Positions 12,601-27,600 of a DNA stretch of 64,000 nucleotides are shown in pieces. Below the pieces are notes generated by a model. The model was not told the DNA's origin. It did no database searches and was given only the letters and a program-made list of their open reading frames with translations. Position numbers and translations under genes: made by a program. Numbering within the stretch: position 1 is the stretch's first letter; every line of letters starts with the position of its first letter. Source of the stretch: Apoderus coryli (Eukaryota > Arthropoda > Insecta > Coleoptera > Attelabidae); NCBI GenBank assembly GCA_911728435.2, contig OU452200.1:31945715-32009714 (forward strand), written 5' to 3'.

Positions 12601-15600
12601 TCTCAATGACATCAATAATATTACTATATACAGGCTGTTCGCAACTATGAGAGGACACTGCTACATCTAATTTGAGCACAAATAATTGGGATTTTTTTTT
12701 GGTTAGAGTGGAGTATTTATCTAATTTGTTTTGTTATTTGTGCATGCTGAGATATGTACATATTTTAAAAACCGTTGGAAATAAGTATACTTATTATACG
12801 AACACTTCTCAGAATTTGATAAGGAATTCAAAATATAATAATATATACGGTATTTCATTTAAGATAAGAAAGTTCCTGTATAATTTCCTAAAACTTTTAA
12901 TAAAACACTTTGGTAGCTCAATCACCCTGTATATGTCAGAAATTGATATTTTATTTATAATTCTAATATACGTTGTTTCCCATTTAAGAAATCATATTTG
13001 GCATTTATAAGTTCAGATCCTTAATGATTTTAAAATTAAATCTAAAAAAACAGCTCCCTCTATAGCCCCTCCAGATGTTTAAGGAAGTACTTAAAGCTGT
13101 TGCACAGCTTGATCGGGTCTCAACATCTAATTTAAAAAATGCCATCGTGGATTTTTATAACAGACTCAAAAACGATTACAATCTCATTCCATGTAATATT
13201 TTGTTGGAAAAATTATACTTTTAGATATAAATAAAAACATTTCTGGAAGGCATATTTTTTAAATTTGTGTTAATAATAATGAAAACAGATAGGTAAAGTA
13301 ACTTTGCTATAGACGTATTCAAACAATAGGCATTGAATTCTATTCTACCGCTGCGACTGTTTCATATCTATGCGTTGGGCTAACCAGATAGTACGTAAAA
13401 TTTTAATTCGAGAATGTGAATAAAGTCCTCATCATCATTTTTTTGGATTGATAAAATAAAAATTTCTTTTTGAAAAAAAAAATCCATAATTAACTTTTGT
13501 TTTGCAATTTTTTATATAATATAACATCACATATGTATTATTTGAATAAAACGACGTCTACTCCACAAAATGATCTTTATATATACGTTGAAATTCTGAT
13601 TTTTTGATTTGAACGTTTATACAATATCACTTTTTGGAAAGTTGGTGTTAAATTAATAAAATGAAAATAAAAATAAAATGGATTTAAATTATTGCAATTT
13701 GTAGATCATTTCTACTTGTATCATTAGTTTTTTCTTCTTTTTTCTCATCTTTGAGGAAAATGTTAAATTTGAAGTGAACTGGTAAGAGCCCACCAGTAGA
13801 GTCGCTTAAAGATTCCATAAAAGATATTAAAGAGAAATATAAATGTCTACGAAAGTGGAGATCTTCTGGTACACCGTGTCACTTACATAGGTTTCAGTTT
13901 TTAAGAACACAGATTAAACAAAGGATTTCCCAAGTCTATAGAAGTTATGTCAACCGGATTCAGGACTCAATCAAAGACGATCCAACACAGCTTTGGAAGT
14001 ACATAAGAAACAGAGGTCGCGTATCCCGGGTGTGATGTTCGATGATGGCGGGGTTGCATTGTCCGATCCATTGGGTATTGTTTCCGCGTTTGCGAGTTTT
14101 TTCCGCGGAGTGTACGTTGACTCCGTAGAAGATGCCGTTGTTGACGTGTTTAATGATGATAATGATGTGATCGCGGTGGGCTTGTTGGATTTTGATGATG
14201 TTTTGGTTGCTTTGAGGAGGCTGAGACCGAAGATGACCGCTGGTGTTGACAACATACCTGCGTTTATCATTAGGGATTGTGCCACCGTCTTTGCCAAGCC
14301 TTTACAATATATATTTAACCTTTCTTTGCAATCTAACACATTTCCTGACCCTTGGAAGATGGGTCGTGTATGCCCTGTACATAAGTCTGGCGAACTTGAT
14401 AGAATTGTAAATTATCGGCCAATTTCTATCCTGTCTAATTTCTCTAAAGTGTTTGAGATTGTACTACATAACAAGCTGTTCAACCAGGTGAAGGCTAAGT
14501 TGATCTGGCAACAACATGGATTTTTTCAGAGGCGCTCCACTGTAAGCAATTTAGTGACTTTCTTACAGGATGTATATCCCGCTGTTGGTCGGTGTTTTCA
14601 GGTCGACGCAATCTACACAGATTTTTCTAAAGCTTTCGACAAGATCGATCATTCTTTGATGCAGCAACATATGAATGAAATTGGCTTCAGCAGGAAATTA
14701 ATTGCATTTTTTGGGTCATATTTAACGACTCGTCAGCAGTTCGTTGAATATAATGGCTATCGGTCTGATTGCTTCTTTGTGCCGAGTGGAGTCCCACAGG
14801 GTAGTACCTTGGCTCCTTTACTGTTTGCTATCTTTGTGAACAGTATTGGTGATAATTTCTCAAGTCAGCACTTGCTTTTTGCGGATGATTTGAAGTTGTA
14901 CAGTGTTGTACGGTGTGCCGATGATTGTGATCGTTTGCAAAGAGACCTACATATGCTGTCTGTATGGTGTGACCTAAGCAAGCTTCCCTTAAATGCTAAT
15001 AAATGTAAATCCATAACGTTTACAAAACGCCTTACACCTGTGATGCACAACTACAAACTTAATGGAATCGCGTTGGAGAGATGTAATGTCATTAAGGACC
15101 TCTGGATTTATGTTGACAGTGAATTGACTTTTAATGACCATGTCTCACATGTTTCGGCGGCTGCACTCAGGATGCTGGGATTCATTTTCCGACAAACAAA
15201 GATAATAATATAAAATAAATTTAATAATATAGACTGCCTTAAAACGCTATATTTTGCTTATGTACGGTCCAAATTGGAATATGCCTCAATTGTTTGGTCA
15301 CCTATGTATCATGTCCATATACAGAGGCTTGAGAACATCCAACGCAAATTCTTAAAATATCTGTCATTTAAGCTTGATGGATGTTTTCCATCTCGCGGCT
15401 GTAGTCACGGTTTGTTGCTGAACAGGTTTCAGTTTCAACTATTGTCCGAGCGGCGCATTTATGTTTCTCAAATATTTATCTTCAAATTAATAAACGGTTT
15501 GCTGGACTGTCCTCGGCTGCTTCATCAGATTGGGTTTCGTGTTCCCCGCTTACACGCAAGAGCTTCTGATATATTTTGGGTGCCCCAGGTTCACGCAAAC

Positions 15601-18600
15601 TATGAAACTAGGGCGCCCCTTTTTCGGGCTTGCAACTACTGCAATCGTCTGACTATCCATGAGAATATTAATTACTTTAATGCAACACTCAATTCATTTA
15701 AGCGTGACCTGCGCGGGTACTTACAGGCTAATGAAATTGATATTATTTAGGTAGTTATTTGAGTGGCCATTTTATTTTATACCTTTGTTACTTTTATTAG
15801 TTTTATTTTCAATCACCTATGTCATTGTATCATAATATATATTTTTGTTTTGTCTTGTAATTGGGTAGTTATACCTGTTAGAGAATAAAGAGATTATTAT
15901 TAATAAAGAGATTATTATAAATACCAAACCCTTTTGGGACCCATTCTGTTTCTGCTATATATTAATGACATAACAACTATTGGCTTGCGGGGAAAGTTTA
16001 CCCTCTTTGCGGACGATATAACACTCCTGTGGGATAATGAGAACGTTGATGTCATCAAACGGGATATTCAGAGTGATTTGATAGAACTAAAGGAGTGGTG
16101 TGATTGTAACTATCTTTCATTCAATATAGCAAAGACGCATATCTTGTCTTTTATCTTTGACTTTGGGGACTTGATCCTGGAGAGCAATCCCATCGAAGAT
16201 ATTAAATGTGTTGAATTTCTTGGGCTTCACATAGATATAAAACTTAAATTTGAGGAACATGTGAGGCAGTTGAGTGGAAAAATTTCGTCGGGTTGTTATG
16301 CGTTAAGGGTTGTTGCGTGGGCATTGGGATCGGAGGCTGCGCGTAACGCTTATTTTTCCCTAGTTGAATCACATCTGAGATACGGTATAGCCTTCTGGGG
16401 TTCATGCAGTCGAGCTTTATTCAAAGGTGTCTTTATTTTACAGAAACGGGCAATCCGCTATCTGTGTGGGGTTGCTGTAGGAGCAAGTTGTAGAGAACTG
16501 TTTAAGAAACATCAAATATTGACACTCACTTCATTATTTATATTAGAAACTGTATGCCTCCTGCATAGAAACTTGCAGATTATATCTTCGTCTGCTCCAT
16601 CTGCTCACCGTTATCCTACAAGATTGCTCCAGCGCGCACACCTACCTATACCTCGATCAGCCTTAGCAAGGAGATCTCTCATTTATGAAAGCCGCAAAAT
16701 TTATAATCACTTGCCACCAACTTTAACGGCCATGGGCAATTATAGGCAATTTAGAAGATCTGTCAAAAGAACGCTGCTTGACAAAGCCTACTATTATCTT
16801 GATGATTTCTTTTCCGATGCCTGGTAGTTTTTTTTTTCTTTCTTAACACTGTTATGTTGGGCTCACGTTTGTTATGTCTGGTAGTGCCCATGTTTTGAAT
16901 TGTTGTATGGATCTATTGTTTATTGTATTGTTATGTGTATATGTTTGTAATTTTACATTTATATTTTTGTTTTTTAGTTATTTGATATGATGATTGCACA
17001 CTTGTGTATATGTTGTAATTTTTTAACTGTATTTTTATTTAAGTACCTGACTTTGTCTACAAGAAATTGTAATTCTTTATGATAATAAAGTTATATATAT
17101 TAGATCTTGATTAGGTCCAGTATGATAGCGTCCTATACCAAACCAAGGCCCCAAAAAATTTAAATCTGGTTCCCTAATAATGGGGTCGTGATATTTACGC
17201 AGGACAATCATATTATGAAGGGCTATCTACATGCCAAATGACATGCGGAGGATTCCTCCTTAAGGATAGTTTCTTAGGTCTTGATCAGGACCTGTATGAT
17301 AGCGTCCTATACCAAACCAAGGCCCCAAAAAATTGAAATCTGGTTCCCTAATAATGAGGTCGTGATATTTACTCTGGACAATGATATAATTAAGGGCTAT
17401 TTACATGCCAAACGACATGCGGAGGATTCCTCATTAAGGATAGTTTCTTAGGTCTTGATTAGGTCCTGTATGATAGCGTCCTATACCAAACCAAGGCCCC
17501 AAAAAATTGAAATCTGTTTTCCTAATAATGGGGTCGTGAAATTTACGCAGGACAATGATATTATGAAGGGCTATTTGCAAGCCAAACGACATTCTTCGGA
17601 ACGTTCATTCAGGATAGTTTCTTAGGTCTTGATTAGGTCCAGTATAATAGCGTCCTATACCAAACCAAGGCCCCAAAAAATTGAAATCTTGTTCCCTAAT
17701 AATGGCGTCGTGATATTTACGCAGGACAATGATATTATGAAGGGCTATCTACATGCCAAATGACATGCGGAGGATTCCTCCTTAAGGATAGTTTCTTAGG
17801 TCTTGATCAGGTCCTGTATGATAGCGTCCTATACCAAACCAAGGCCCCAAAAAATTGAAATCTGGTTCCCTAATAATGAGGTCGTGATATTTACTCTGGA
17901 CAATGATATTATGAAGGGCTATTTACATGCCAAACGATATGCGGAGGATTCCTCATTAAGGATAGTTTCTTAGGTCTTGATTAGGTCCTGTATGATAGCG
18001 TCCTATACCAAACCAAGGCCCCAAAAAATTGAAATCTGTTTTCCTAATAATGGGGTCGTGAAATTTACGCAGGACAATGATATTATGAAGGGCTATTTGC
18101 AAGCCAAACGACATTCTTCGGAACGTTCATTAAGGATAGTTTCTTAGGTCTTGATTAGGTCCAGTATAATAGCGTCCTATACCAAACAAAGGCCCCAAAA
18201 AATTGAAATCTGTTTTCCTAATAACGGGGTCGTGAAATTTACGCAGGACAAAGATATTATGAAGGGATATTTTCATGCCAAACGACATACGCCTAAACGG
18301 TCATTAAGGTCTTGATTAGGTCCTGTATGATAGCGTCCTATACCACACCAAGGCCCCAAAAACACTGTAAATTCAAAAAAAAAAAATAAAAAGTAGCTCA
18401 CTGTACATTCTACAATTACCAAAGGTGCTCAATACATTCAGAAGGTTGACGACCACTGCTCTACGCTATATAAATATTATCATGGATTATATTTTTAAAC
18501 TCACCTAGCTTTTTGCCTCCAAATATAAAAAGCAGTTCTAAATGACTTTGATGATGCAACTGTCTTTTTTTCAGATTCATTATTATTTTGTTCATCCATA

Positions 18601-21600
18601 TAATTCTCTTCAGCAATATACTATCGCGTTTAAGAAGCGAAATACTGTATATGGTTAAAAATAGAATATTAAAATCGAAATCCTGTACAGACAACAATGA
18701 GATGTTTCCACTGACGTAATATAATCAAGCTAAATAATTTTTCTAACAGAAAAATATCTAAAAAAATATAATATTCCTCACAACCTAATGCAGACTAGGC
18801 ACTTTCAACACAGTAATGGGAAATAAAGCGACACAGTTCAGTATGAATATTTTATATTGCTAGATCATTTAAGTTTATAAGAAATCAATAGCATATAAAA
18901 TTCCACGGACATATTAATGGAATACCTATAGGGAAAGGTTCATTTTATTGTGCACTGGAAAACTCAAAGTTTATTAATAATTTCAACTGACGATTGATTT
19001 AACTTGTTGCGTGACAGCTTAAATCCGATTAAGTGTGCCACTTTAAATATCTTACTAAAACAACTAAATAAAATTATACTTAGTAGCATAGAAAAGGGAC
19101 TCTTTCGGGCTGTATACTGAATGTACTTTAGGTTTAGGTCACTAGTGAAGTAAATACCATCAAGATAACTACTGTAGATGTCGACCATTTGATGGCGAAA
19201 CGTTGAGAAGGAAGTCTATAAAACCTTGGCCCAATACACGATAAATATTAATTCCAAACAGTAAAAAAACAACGTTACAGATACAATTGTCAGTATATAA
19301 TATAAGACCATTCTCCTCGATAAAATTTTAAAGAATTCAATCCTAGGAGCATTGAGAAGCCAAGGTATTAATGCAAACTGGATGGACTTATGCCAAAGTA
19401 AGTAAGAATGGTATAATAAAGGATACAATAAAAGAAAAACGTGCGCGAATGGGTGAGTTTTATCTCCTGTGCAGTGGAACCTTGTTATACAGGGTGTTCA
19501 AATATCTTTGATATTAAGGACATAAGGATACCTATGTTTTATTCTTGAACCTTACATTAATGTTTACCACAACATTCTTGAGATTGAGGGTCAAATGAAA
19601 ATCCTTCTACGATTTGTAAAATTAGTTTCTTGAATACGCAAATTTTTCGTCAAAATAAAACTGGTTTGATCAAATAAAAAACGATTCAATTTCATCTTTT
19701 GGTGTTTTCCTTTGAGCCGATTCACATGATTCAATGGTAAAAAAATCACAAATAATATCATCGAACGAACGAATTTTTTAAACCAAATCATAACAAATTA
19801 AAATACTTATCAACAAACTAATTTATACAAAAAAATAATTAAAACATGAACGATTTCCTTAAAACTGCTCTAGCAAAGCAAATGTAAAGAACGTGGCAGA
19901 CCTAAAAATTGCATCTGAGACAGTTTAGTTACATGAACGTGTGTTCGTTCATTGATTTACATATTATATTGTTAATACCTCAGGTTATCAAAAGAATACC
20001 ACGGAGGCTGGTCAATATGCAATACATGTATCACAAGTTCCAAAGCTAAATTCATATTATGACAACTGCTAATTTCCCGATAACATTGGTCCACATTATG
20101 TAAATGTGTGTTACAGAATTTGAAATTTGACAGCTGTCAGATATGATATTTCACATGACCGCAAGTATTCCCATACGTTCGATTAGCCGACAAGTAAGTG
20201 TAACTAAGCTGCTATTATGATGTAGCGTACATTGAACTGAGTTTAAGCTTGAGCTTGATCGAAGTTATAAGGTACTCGTATAATTCACGATACGAAAATA
20301 GCTAGCTAACAAACTGCAAGTATTATTGCTTCTGGCTTCCTAAATTTTTATCGACCTTCCTGATACAATGCAAATCCCATTTATCTGAACAAAAGAATAT
20401 TAAAGTTGTGATTCTCTAGTACTGCTGGACAAACAATTTATTGCCGAACTTTGGGGGTTGTTGATCTTCTCGATATTATTACGGGCTCTTGTGTTTATTA
20501 TTATGTAAGATTTAAGTTATACGATGGTTTTGATCTTTATAAAGGGTGTCCTACATGCTCTATGACAAACTTTAACTATGATAGCGGGGTTAATTTTAAA
20601 ATATTCCTATTAATTAACATGGGTCCGATTCGTTTTTGTTCGGAATTTACAAGCATTTAAAATCATATTTTCATACTTCAATCAAAATTAGGTTGATAAA
20701 TTAAAATGCCGGTTGACATGACAATTATTGTTGCTATCATTTTAATTATTTATTTGGCACTTCGTGTAAAACAATTAAAAATGCATTTATTCGCAACTGA
20801 GGAATTTGCAGATATTGTGTTTGTATGTGGGAACGCCAGAGAAGCAGCTCGTGGGTATCGATGCAGGTATCCAAATAGACACGATGTTTTGTGTATAATT
20901 TTGTAGACTTCGAGAAGCAGGTAATCTCACTGCAAAAACGGCCATTCGTCGTACTGATGTAAATGTACAAGATGAAGAAAATATAATAAATGCTGTCCTT
21001 GATGACCCTTTTATTTATTTATTCTCATTACATGTCATTACCAAAAAAAGGTTTACACAAGTCATATTAAATACTAAAATATTACATAACACAATATAAA
21101 AACATAGAAATGTATATAACTTAATCAAAACAGAAAGTCAGTGCTGAGGAATTCATCAATGGAGTAAAAAGCCTGGTCAATTAAGTAGTTCTTTAATCTA
21201 TTCTTGAACATTGCAAGGCTCAGTGTTTTCAAACTATGATTATAGCATGTGGGACCATAATAATTTACAGAATTTCTGCTTCTACCCAACCTCATATATT
21301 CAGGAAGAATGTCATTTTTGTTTCAGGTATTGTGGTTGTGAACTTCATCATGCTTTATGTACAGATTGTAATTATTTTTCACATACATAATTGAATTGTA
21401 GATATAGAGACACGGGAGTGTAATTATTTTACATTCTTTAAATTTAGGTCTGACATCCTCTCTAAACTTTAAATCTGGGATTATTCGAACCACTCGTCTT
21501 TGGATTGCGAATACCCGACTCGCATGACAAGAGTGTCCCCAAATTGACAAAGCATATGAAGCCACACTGTGAAAAAGGCCATAATATGCTGATTTCAAAA

Positions 21601-24600
21601 CAGACAACTTCAATTAGTGTTGGAGGACTGCAATTTCGAACAATATTTATAGCCTTAAGTTAAGTTAATTGTTGGTTTTAGTTATATGGGGAGCAACATT
21701 TGAGAATCACCCGGTATGCTTGTAACTTCTAAACAAACACGAATCGGACCCATGTTTATTAATGCATTGTTTTAGAATTAACCCGGCTATCATCATCTGG
21801 CAAAGTTTGTAATATAATATTTATTCTTTGTACACGGTTTTATTTAAGAACGGGGCCAAACTTCAGGTGGTGATTCTTTGAGTAATCGTAAGGTACAAAT
21901 TTCATATAAACTTTGTATCTCGTTTTCGAGATAAAAAATAAAAAGCACTTTATTGCATGTTTTTGATAACTTATTATTAAAACAAATAAACAAAATAATA
22001 AATAACCTCATTTACTATTGCATGTTTTACCAGTGGCGTGCACAATGGTAACGCTGGAAATTAACAAAAAATCGACCGGAAAAACGTCGCGTCGCTTTAA
22101 AAGTACACTTAAACTTTTTTTTCCAATAAAAACATTTAACAGTAAATAACACGAGACTTATCAACAGACAGTTGCTGAAAATTCACTCATTCAACCTCAA
22201 TGCAAGCATTAGCTCGTCTTAACAATAATTGGCGAACTCGTATGTAGGATCTGATCATCACATGAATCCCGAATCCGTTGGGTTAATTCTCCTTCAGTGT
22301 TGATTGGACTTTTGTAAACGAGGAACTTTAAATGTCTCCAATGAAAAAAATCTAACGGATTTAAATCCGGCGATCAGTGTGCCCATGACTGTGGCTCTGC
22401 CCGCCCATTCCAGTTTTCTCCATAAGTTGCATCCAAAAATTAGCGAACTACTATGCTAATGTGAGGTGGAGCCCTATCGTGCATCAACCACATTGTGCGA
22501 AAAAATTCAAGAGATAACTGTCGTCTAATTTTAATGCTTCATTAGTTAGCGATTTAAAAAAAAGTTTGACACCCTGTATCTGTATCTTGAAAATAAAGCA
22601 TTTCTGGACCTCTGTTTATATGAACTTATTATTGTTATTATTTTTTGTAGAGTAAAGTTTAAGTTTGTTATTATTCTAATTTGTTTATCTGACAAATAAA
22701 TAATAATAAAATCACATTTTCTTATTGAAGAGCTAAAAACAAAACAAAAATTCTAAAAAAGTCACGACCATCCATTCATGTATATTTTGTAACAAAAAAT
22801 AAATAATAAAGGTCATTTGTTTTTTAGGTATAACGATAATGATTCCTTTAAAAAAACTTTAAATGAAAAATGATTTCGACGCAAAACAGGAAACCGATGC
22901 ACATAAACAAATTTTAAAGTCTATCAAATACTTATATATTAAAGTTTCCTCTGTCAAAAAATAATTAATTTATAATTTATTCTTTATTGGAAATATGATA
23001 AAAATTATTATTTACGAATATTAAGCTCTTGAGTTTGTCCTAGGCTAGTAGGTATTTAAACACCTTTCAGTTTTTCTGGTAGTTGTTTGATAACATATAA
23101 AGCAAATTCGGATGAGCAAAGTAAGTAGCAGTTTTTTTTTTAAATCATGATTATACTCTTTAATACCTTACCGTTCTTGATGTTGTATCTCTTTGACCAT
23201 AATGTCAGCAAGTGGATCATTTAACGGCCTTTCTCCAAGAAGTCTTTGTTGATCTAAGTCACCCTGCATTTGCGTAAAAGCATGATCACCCACATTAACA
23301 GCAGTTTCAAATTGGGAAGACAAGTCTATTGACTCCTCGTCAGCTGAAACAATAAGCATAATATCTATTATCTTTAAAAAAGCTTCGTGTATAAATGTAT
23401 GACTTAAGTATAGCTTCGGCTTGTACAAATTCTTACTTAAACCATTCGATTTAACATCAACGACTATTTACACTGAAATGTCTAAGTTTTGGTGCGCCCC
23501 GAATTCCATTGAAATTTCAAGTATTCTAGTAAAACCTTACTGACAATGTTCAAAAAAGATATTTACGGTTGAACAAAACGCACTCATAAATATTCATCTA
23601 TTTATTTAGTTTGAAAAACAAAACATTAAAAACTACTCTAATCCAGATTCCAGCAAATGTCCGAACTGTGGTCCGTTTACTTCTTGACAGTAAGGAAGCC
23701 GTAATTCGAATTCTTTGATCACCTTTCTTGCGTTTTGTGCTATTGAACCGTAAATATCTCGATAATCGTTGATTTCGGTGCATATTATAACAAATCAAAT
23801 ATTCTTAGAATTTGTAGAATAAAAAAATAATAATAATAACATACAGGGGATTCCATAAGAAAAATATATGCAATTAGTTCGACCATGTGTTGTATTTATA
23901 TTTTGAAATCATAAAACGCACTGATTACTTAATAATAAAAATAATAATTTTACTCGCACCAAATCGCACCATCAACATGTTCTGTCTTAAAGGTTAAGAA
24001 CGTCTATCTCAACTGTCATGTCAAAATAATATATATTAGAGATCGGTATTATTAGGTTATTGTAATAATATTAGTGATGGGCTAACACATGTATACTTTT
24101 TGTTACGTCAAAAAACGGACAACTTAAAACCAAAACAAACATCGTACATGTTACTTTCTTCTAAAAAAAATCCCTTAAACTTTTCTCGCATTTATGCGTG
24201 ACTTTTGGTCCTCACTGTATATTATTAGTTTCATTGGTGACAAATTATTTAGATTTAATACATTTACACGAATTTATAAGTTATTTTTACTACACAAAAA
24301 TCGACATATTTTAAAACTTACATGAATATTCATAGGATTCATTAATCATTTTTTAACAAAATAAATATACACTTAAAAACAACACCACAAAGTTTCTACA
24401 TCTCATCAACTAATAATACGCAAAAATTTCCTTATCATCAAAGATTATCCAGCTTTATTTGAATAAAAATTATTGCTGTTAAGTTTTACAAGAGTATAAT
24501 AACATAAGCATATAAAGAGAATTCCATGATAATGTTGTGTGAATAATTTTTATTATTGTTCAACTACTAACAGGATATTTAGGTTTTATAGTATGGTACA

Positions 24601-27600
24601 GTGATTTTTTAGGGTTTTAGTTTCAATTAGACTATTATCAATTCAAATTTGTTCCTTGTGTATATTATAGTTGTTATATTATGTATACAGTGATAGTTTT
24701 TTAACGCAGAGCATAGGAACATGCATTAATAAACTCATTTTGATCTATTTTTGTTGATTTGTTTGTCACTTTTGACAGCAATATAAATTTGCAAGTTTTT
24801 TAAAATGGAACATAGACAGTGAACATTGCTGTCGTAACTAATTTCATACACATGTTCAAAACTTTAGGATTTGCTGAGTAAATTATGTACACAAATGAAG
24901 AAATAATTCAATTGGTAACATGGCATCAAACTGGAATGAGCTTACGCAATACAAGAGCAGTTTTTGGCGCCTTGTACGTCCACTATTGCAAGATTAGCTG
25001 GAAAGTTCAAAAGTGAAAGTTATATTCGAAGTTTGCACGAAAAAAGAAAAAGGGCAGCCAAAGTGTTAACAAATAACAAAATTGAAGAAATATTGTTTAT
25101 TACACGTAGCAGAAAACAAAAATATTTCTATAAATGAAATAGTGCAAATGACTAATGTAAGTCACACTTCTGTAATGGTGTCTTTCAAAAAAGAAAGATA
25201 TGTTTCATATAAATATCAAAATCATCGGCGTCCTCGGAAATTAGTGAGGAGCAGTTACCGCAAGTTGTAAATACCTTTAATAATCGTTTAATTTATTGTA
25301 TGCAAGTCAATGGAGGAATTTTTGAAAATTTGTTATAAAGTTTACGTTAATTGAAAAAATATGGGTTTCTATTGGTTAAAATTCTGTATTGTTATGAAAA
25401 ATCTGTAGCATAATGGATCTCATTATGAAACGGATTATTCGCATACTTTTAACACAAATACCATACAATTTTTTTTTTCAAACGGCAATAATTTATCAGT
25501 TTCGATTTAAATGTTAAGATTGTTTAGTAAATTGAAAACAGATAGTTTTAAATACCACCGTAAGTATATTTTAAAAATTATCAAAGTTGACATTTGTCAA
25601 AAAACATTCATACCATTGTTGGCTTGTTTGACATTTTACTTTAAGACATTAGTGCTTTAAAGTATACCTTAACACACAAGTTGTATTTTTAACACGTTAG
25701 TAGAAAACATCTTTCATTGGAATTCAACTCAACAAATACAAGAGGTCATCTTGCGATCCAGTGCCATTCGCACATTATTTGAGTAAAGAATACATCAGTA
25801 AAGCACCATTTGACGTGGAAAAGCGTTTTTCTTTTGTAAGTACAGATACACATTTTTGATACAGCGCGTTCTCGAGTAAAAGAAAGACACATTTATTCTA
25901 ACCGATTCTACTTAATGCTTTTAAAACGAGTAATGGCAATTGAATAGGGTATTATAATGGTAAAATTATTTTCTATGTTGTCAAAAATAAAGTCCACCGA
26001 TAAATTACTTACTCTGCAGTGAATGTTGTGGATTGTCTATAATACGGATTTGTCGATCAGGCATTATTGGTTCACCGTTAGGGCCACCTGAAACAAAAAC
26101 AAAACAATAATTACACATTATTTCAAGAGCAACTCGGCATTTCACAAATAGGATTCTGTACCAGAAATGTATTTTAACAAAACTTTAAGTAATGTAGTAA
26201 TTTTATTTTTTATTGTAATTGTATTAGTTAATAAAATAAAGTGATTTGTTTGGACTCTTTGACTGGCGGTAAAAATGGGGGGATTTCCATAGGGATACTA
26301 ATTGTTCTACGAGTATTTTTGGGTAGTGAACAGCCTTCTTTTTATAAAACTAGTAATGATAAGTGTGTATAAATATATCGTCTAAATTTTGTGTAAGTTA
26401 CACCACCGGATTTATTAATAAAATAAAGTGCTTTGTTTATTACTCTTGTACCGGACAGCATAGTGTTTTGTACGAGGGTTTTGTATGTATATTTAAGCCA
26501 GATTTTTAGATAAGTATGTGATTTTTTTATTTCGGATTGTTGGTTCTTAGTTGATTTAAATATGATGAATGATAATTTAAAACAGAAATGATTCCAGGTT
26601 ATTCCTACATCTATTTTTAACCTTCAAAGACCGCGGTAGTTTGTTTTAAACGCTTGCCTAAAAGCCAAATCCTACGGGTGGATAATTACCTTCTACCGGA
26701 TGGAACTTTAATAAAATTCCCTGTAAACCTCAACTTTGCCCATCTATTTTTCCAAATATGCCTAAATATTTGTCAAAAACAGTTCCAATCCTTAGAAAAT
26801 CACCTGACGAACGAAAATGTGAAGAAATCGAACGTTCCAAAGAAAAAAAATGAATTCTTCATAAAGGCCGATTTAATTGAAAGTTTTCTTTTAAATTTAA
26901 GTAAAATTAATTATCAAATGAATTTGTGTCCGTAAATATAGATGAAAAATAATTTCGTGGCATAGCGGCCAAATGAAAGTTCTATTTATATTTTTACGGC
27001 TGGTGTTACCTATACATTGGATTTGATCGGCCTTTTTATGGTGGGATATGCATTACTATGTGTATGTAGATGGTACTAGTTTACATATATCTACTGTTGT
27101 ATATCTCATTGTGATTAAATGCAGGCCGATATTGTAGATGGGCAACGACTATGGTACTCTGACGAGCTCATGAAACGAATTCGTCAATATCTGTCGACCC
27201 ATTGGTCTGGTTCTACTGAATTAGACTGAGGCCCTGCTAAATTAAACAAAATCCCTTGTGTAGGTAAAACCAGTCATTTGGCCGCTATGCCCCGAAATTA
27301 TTTTTCAGTAAAATTAATGTTTCTTTCTTTTTTATGTTCTTGAACCATTTTTCCTTTTAATTTTTTTTATTAATAATTAATTTTTGTTTTCAAAAACCTG
27401 AAACCCAAAGTGAAAAATATAAAAAATTTAGAATTCTATGTTACAAAATAGTTTCCAAATATTTTCATTGCGACCGCTCACCGGCGGACTGGTTTACTAA
27501 CTGTAATGCAGTGTTGCCATTGTCTGTTCATGGCTTGTCTAAAGAAGGCTGTGTTAGAGCCTACCAAGTTTAGTCACAGTACTGAAATTTCGTTGTTATC

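Noticed and set aside
17107..18372. CRISPR-like array
   Set aside because: Units are whole 174-bp repeats without spacers; it is satellite DNA in a eukaryotic genome.
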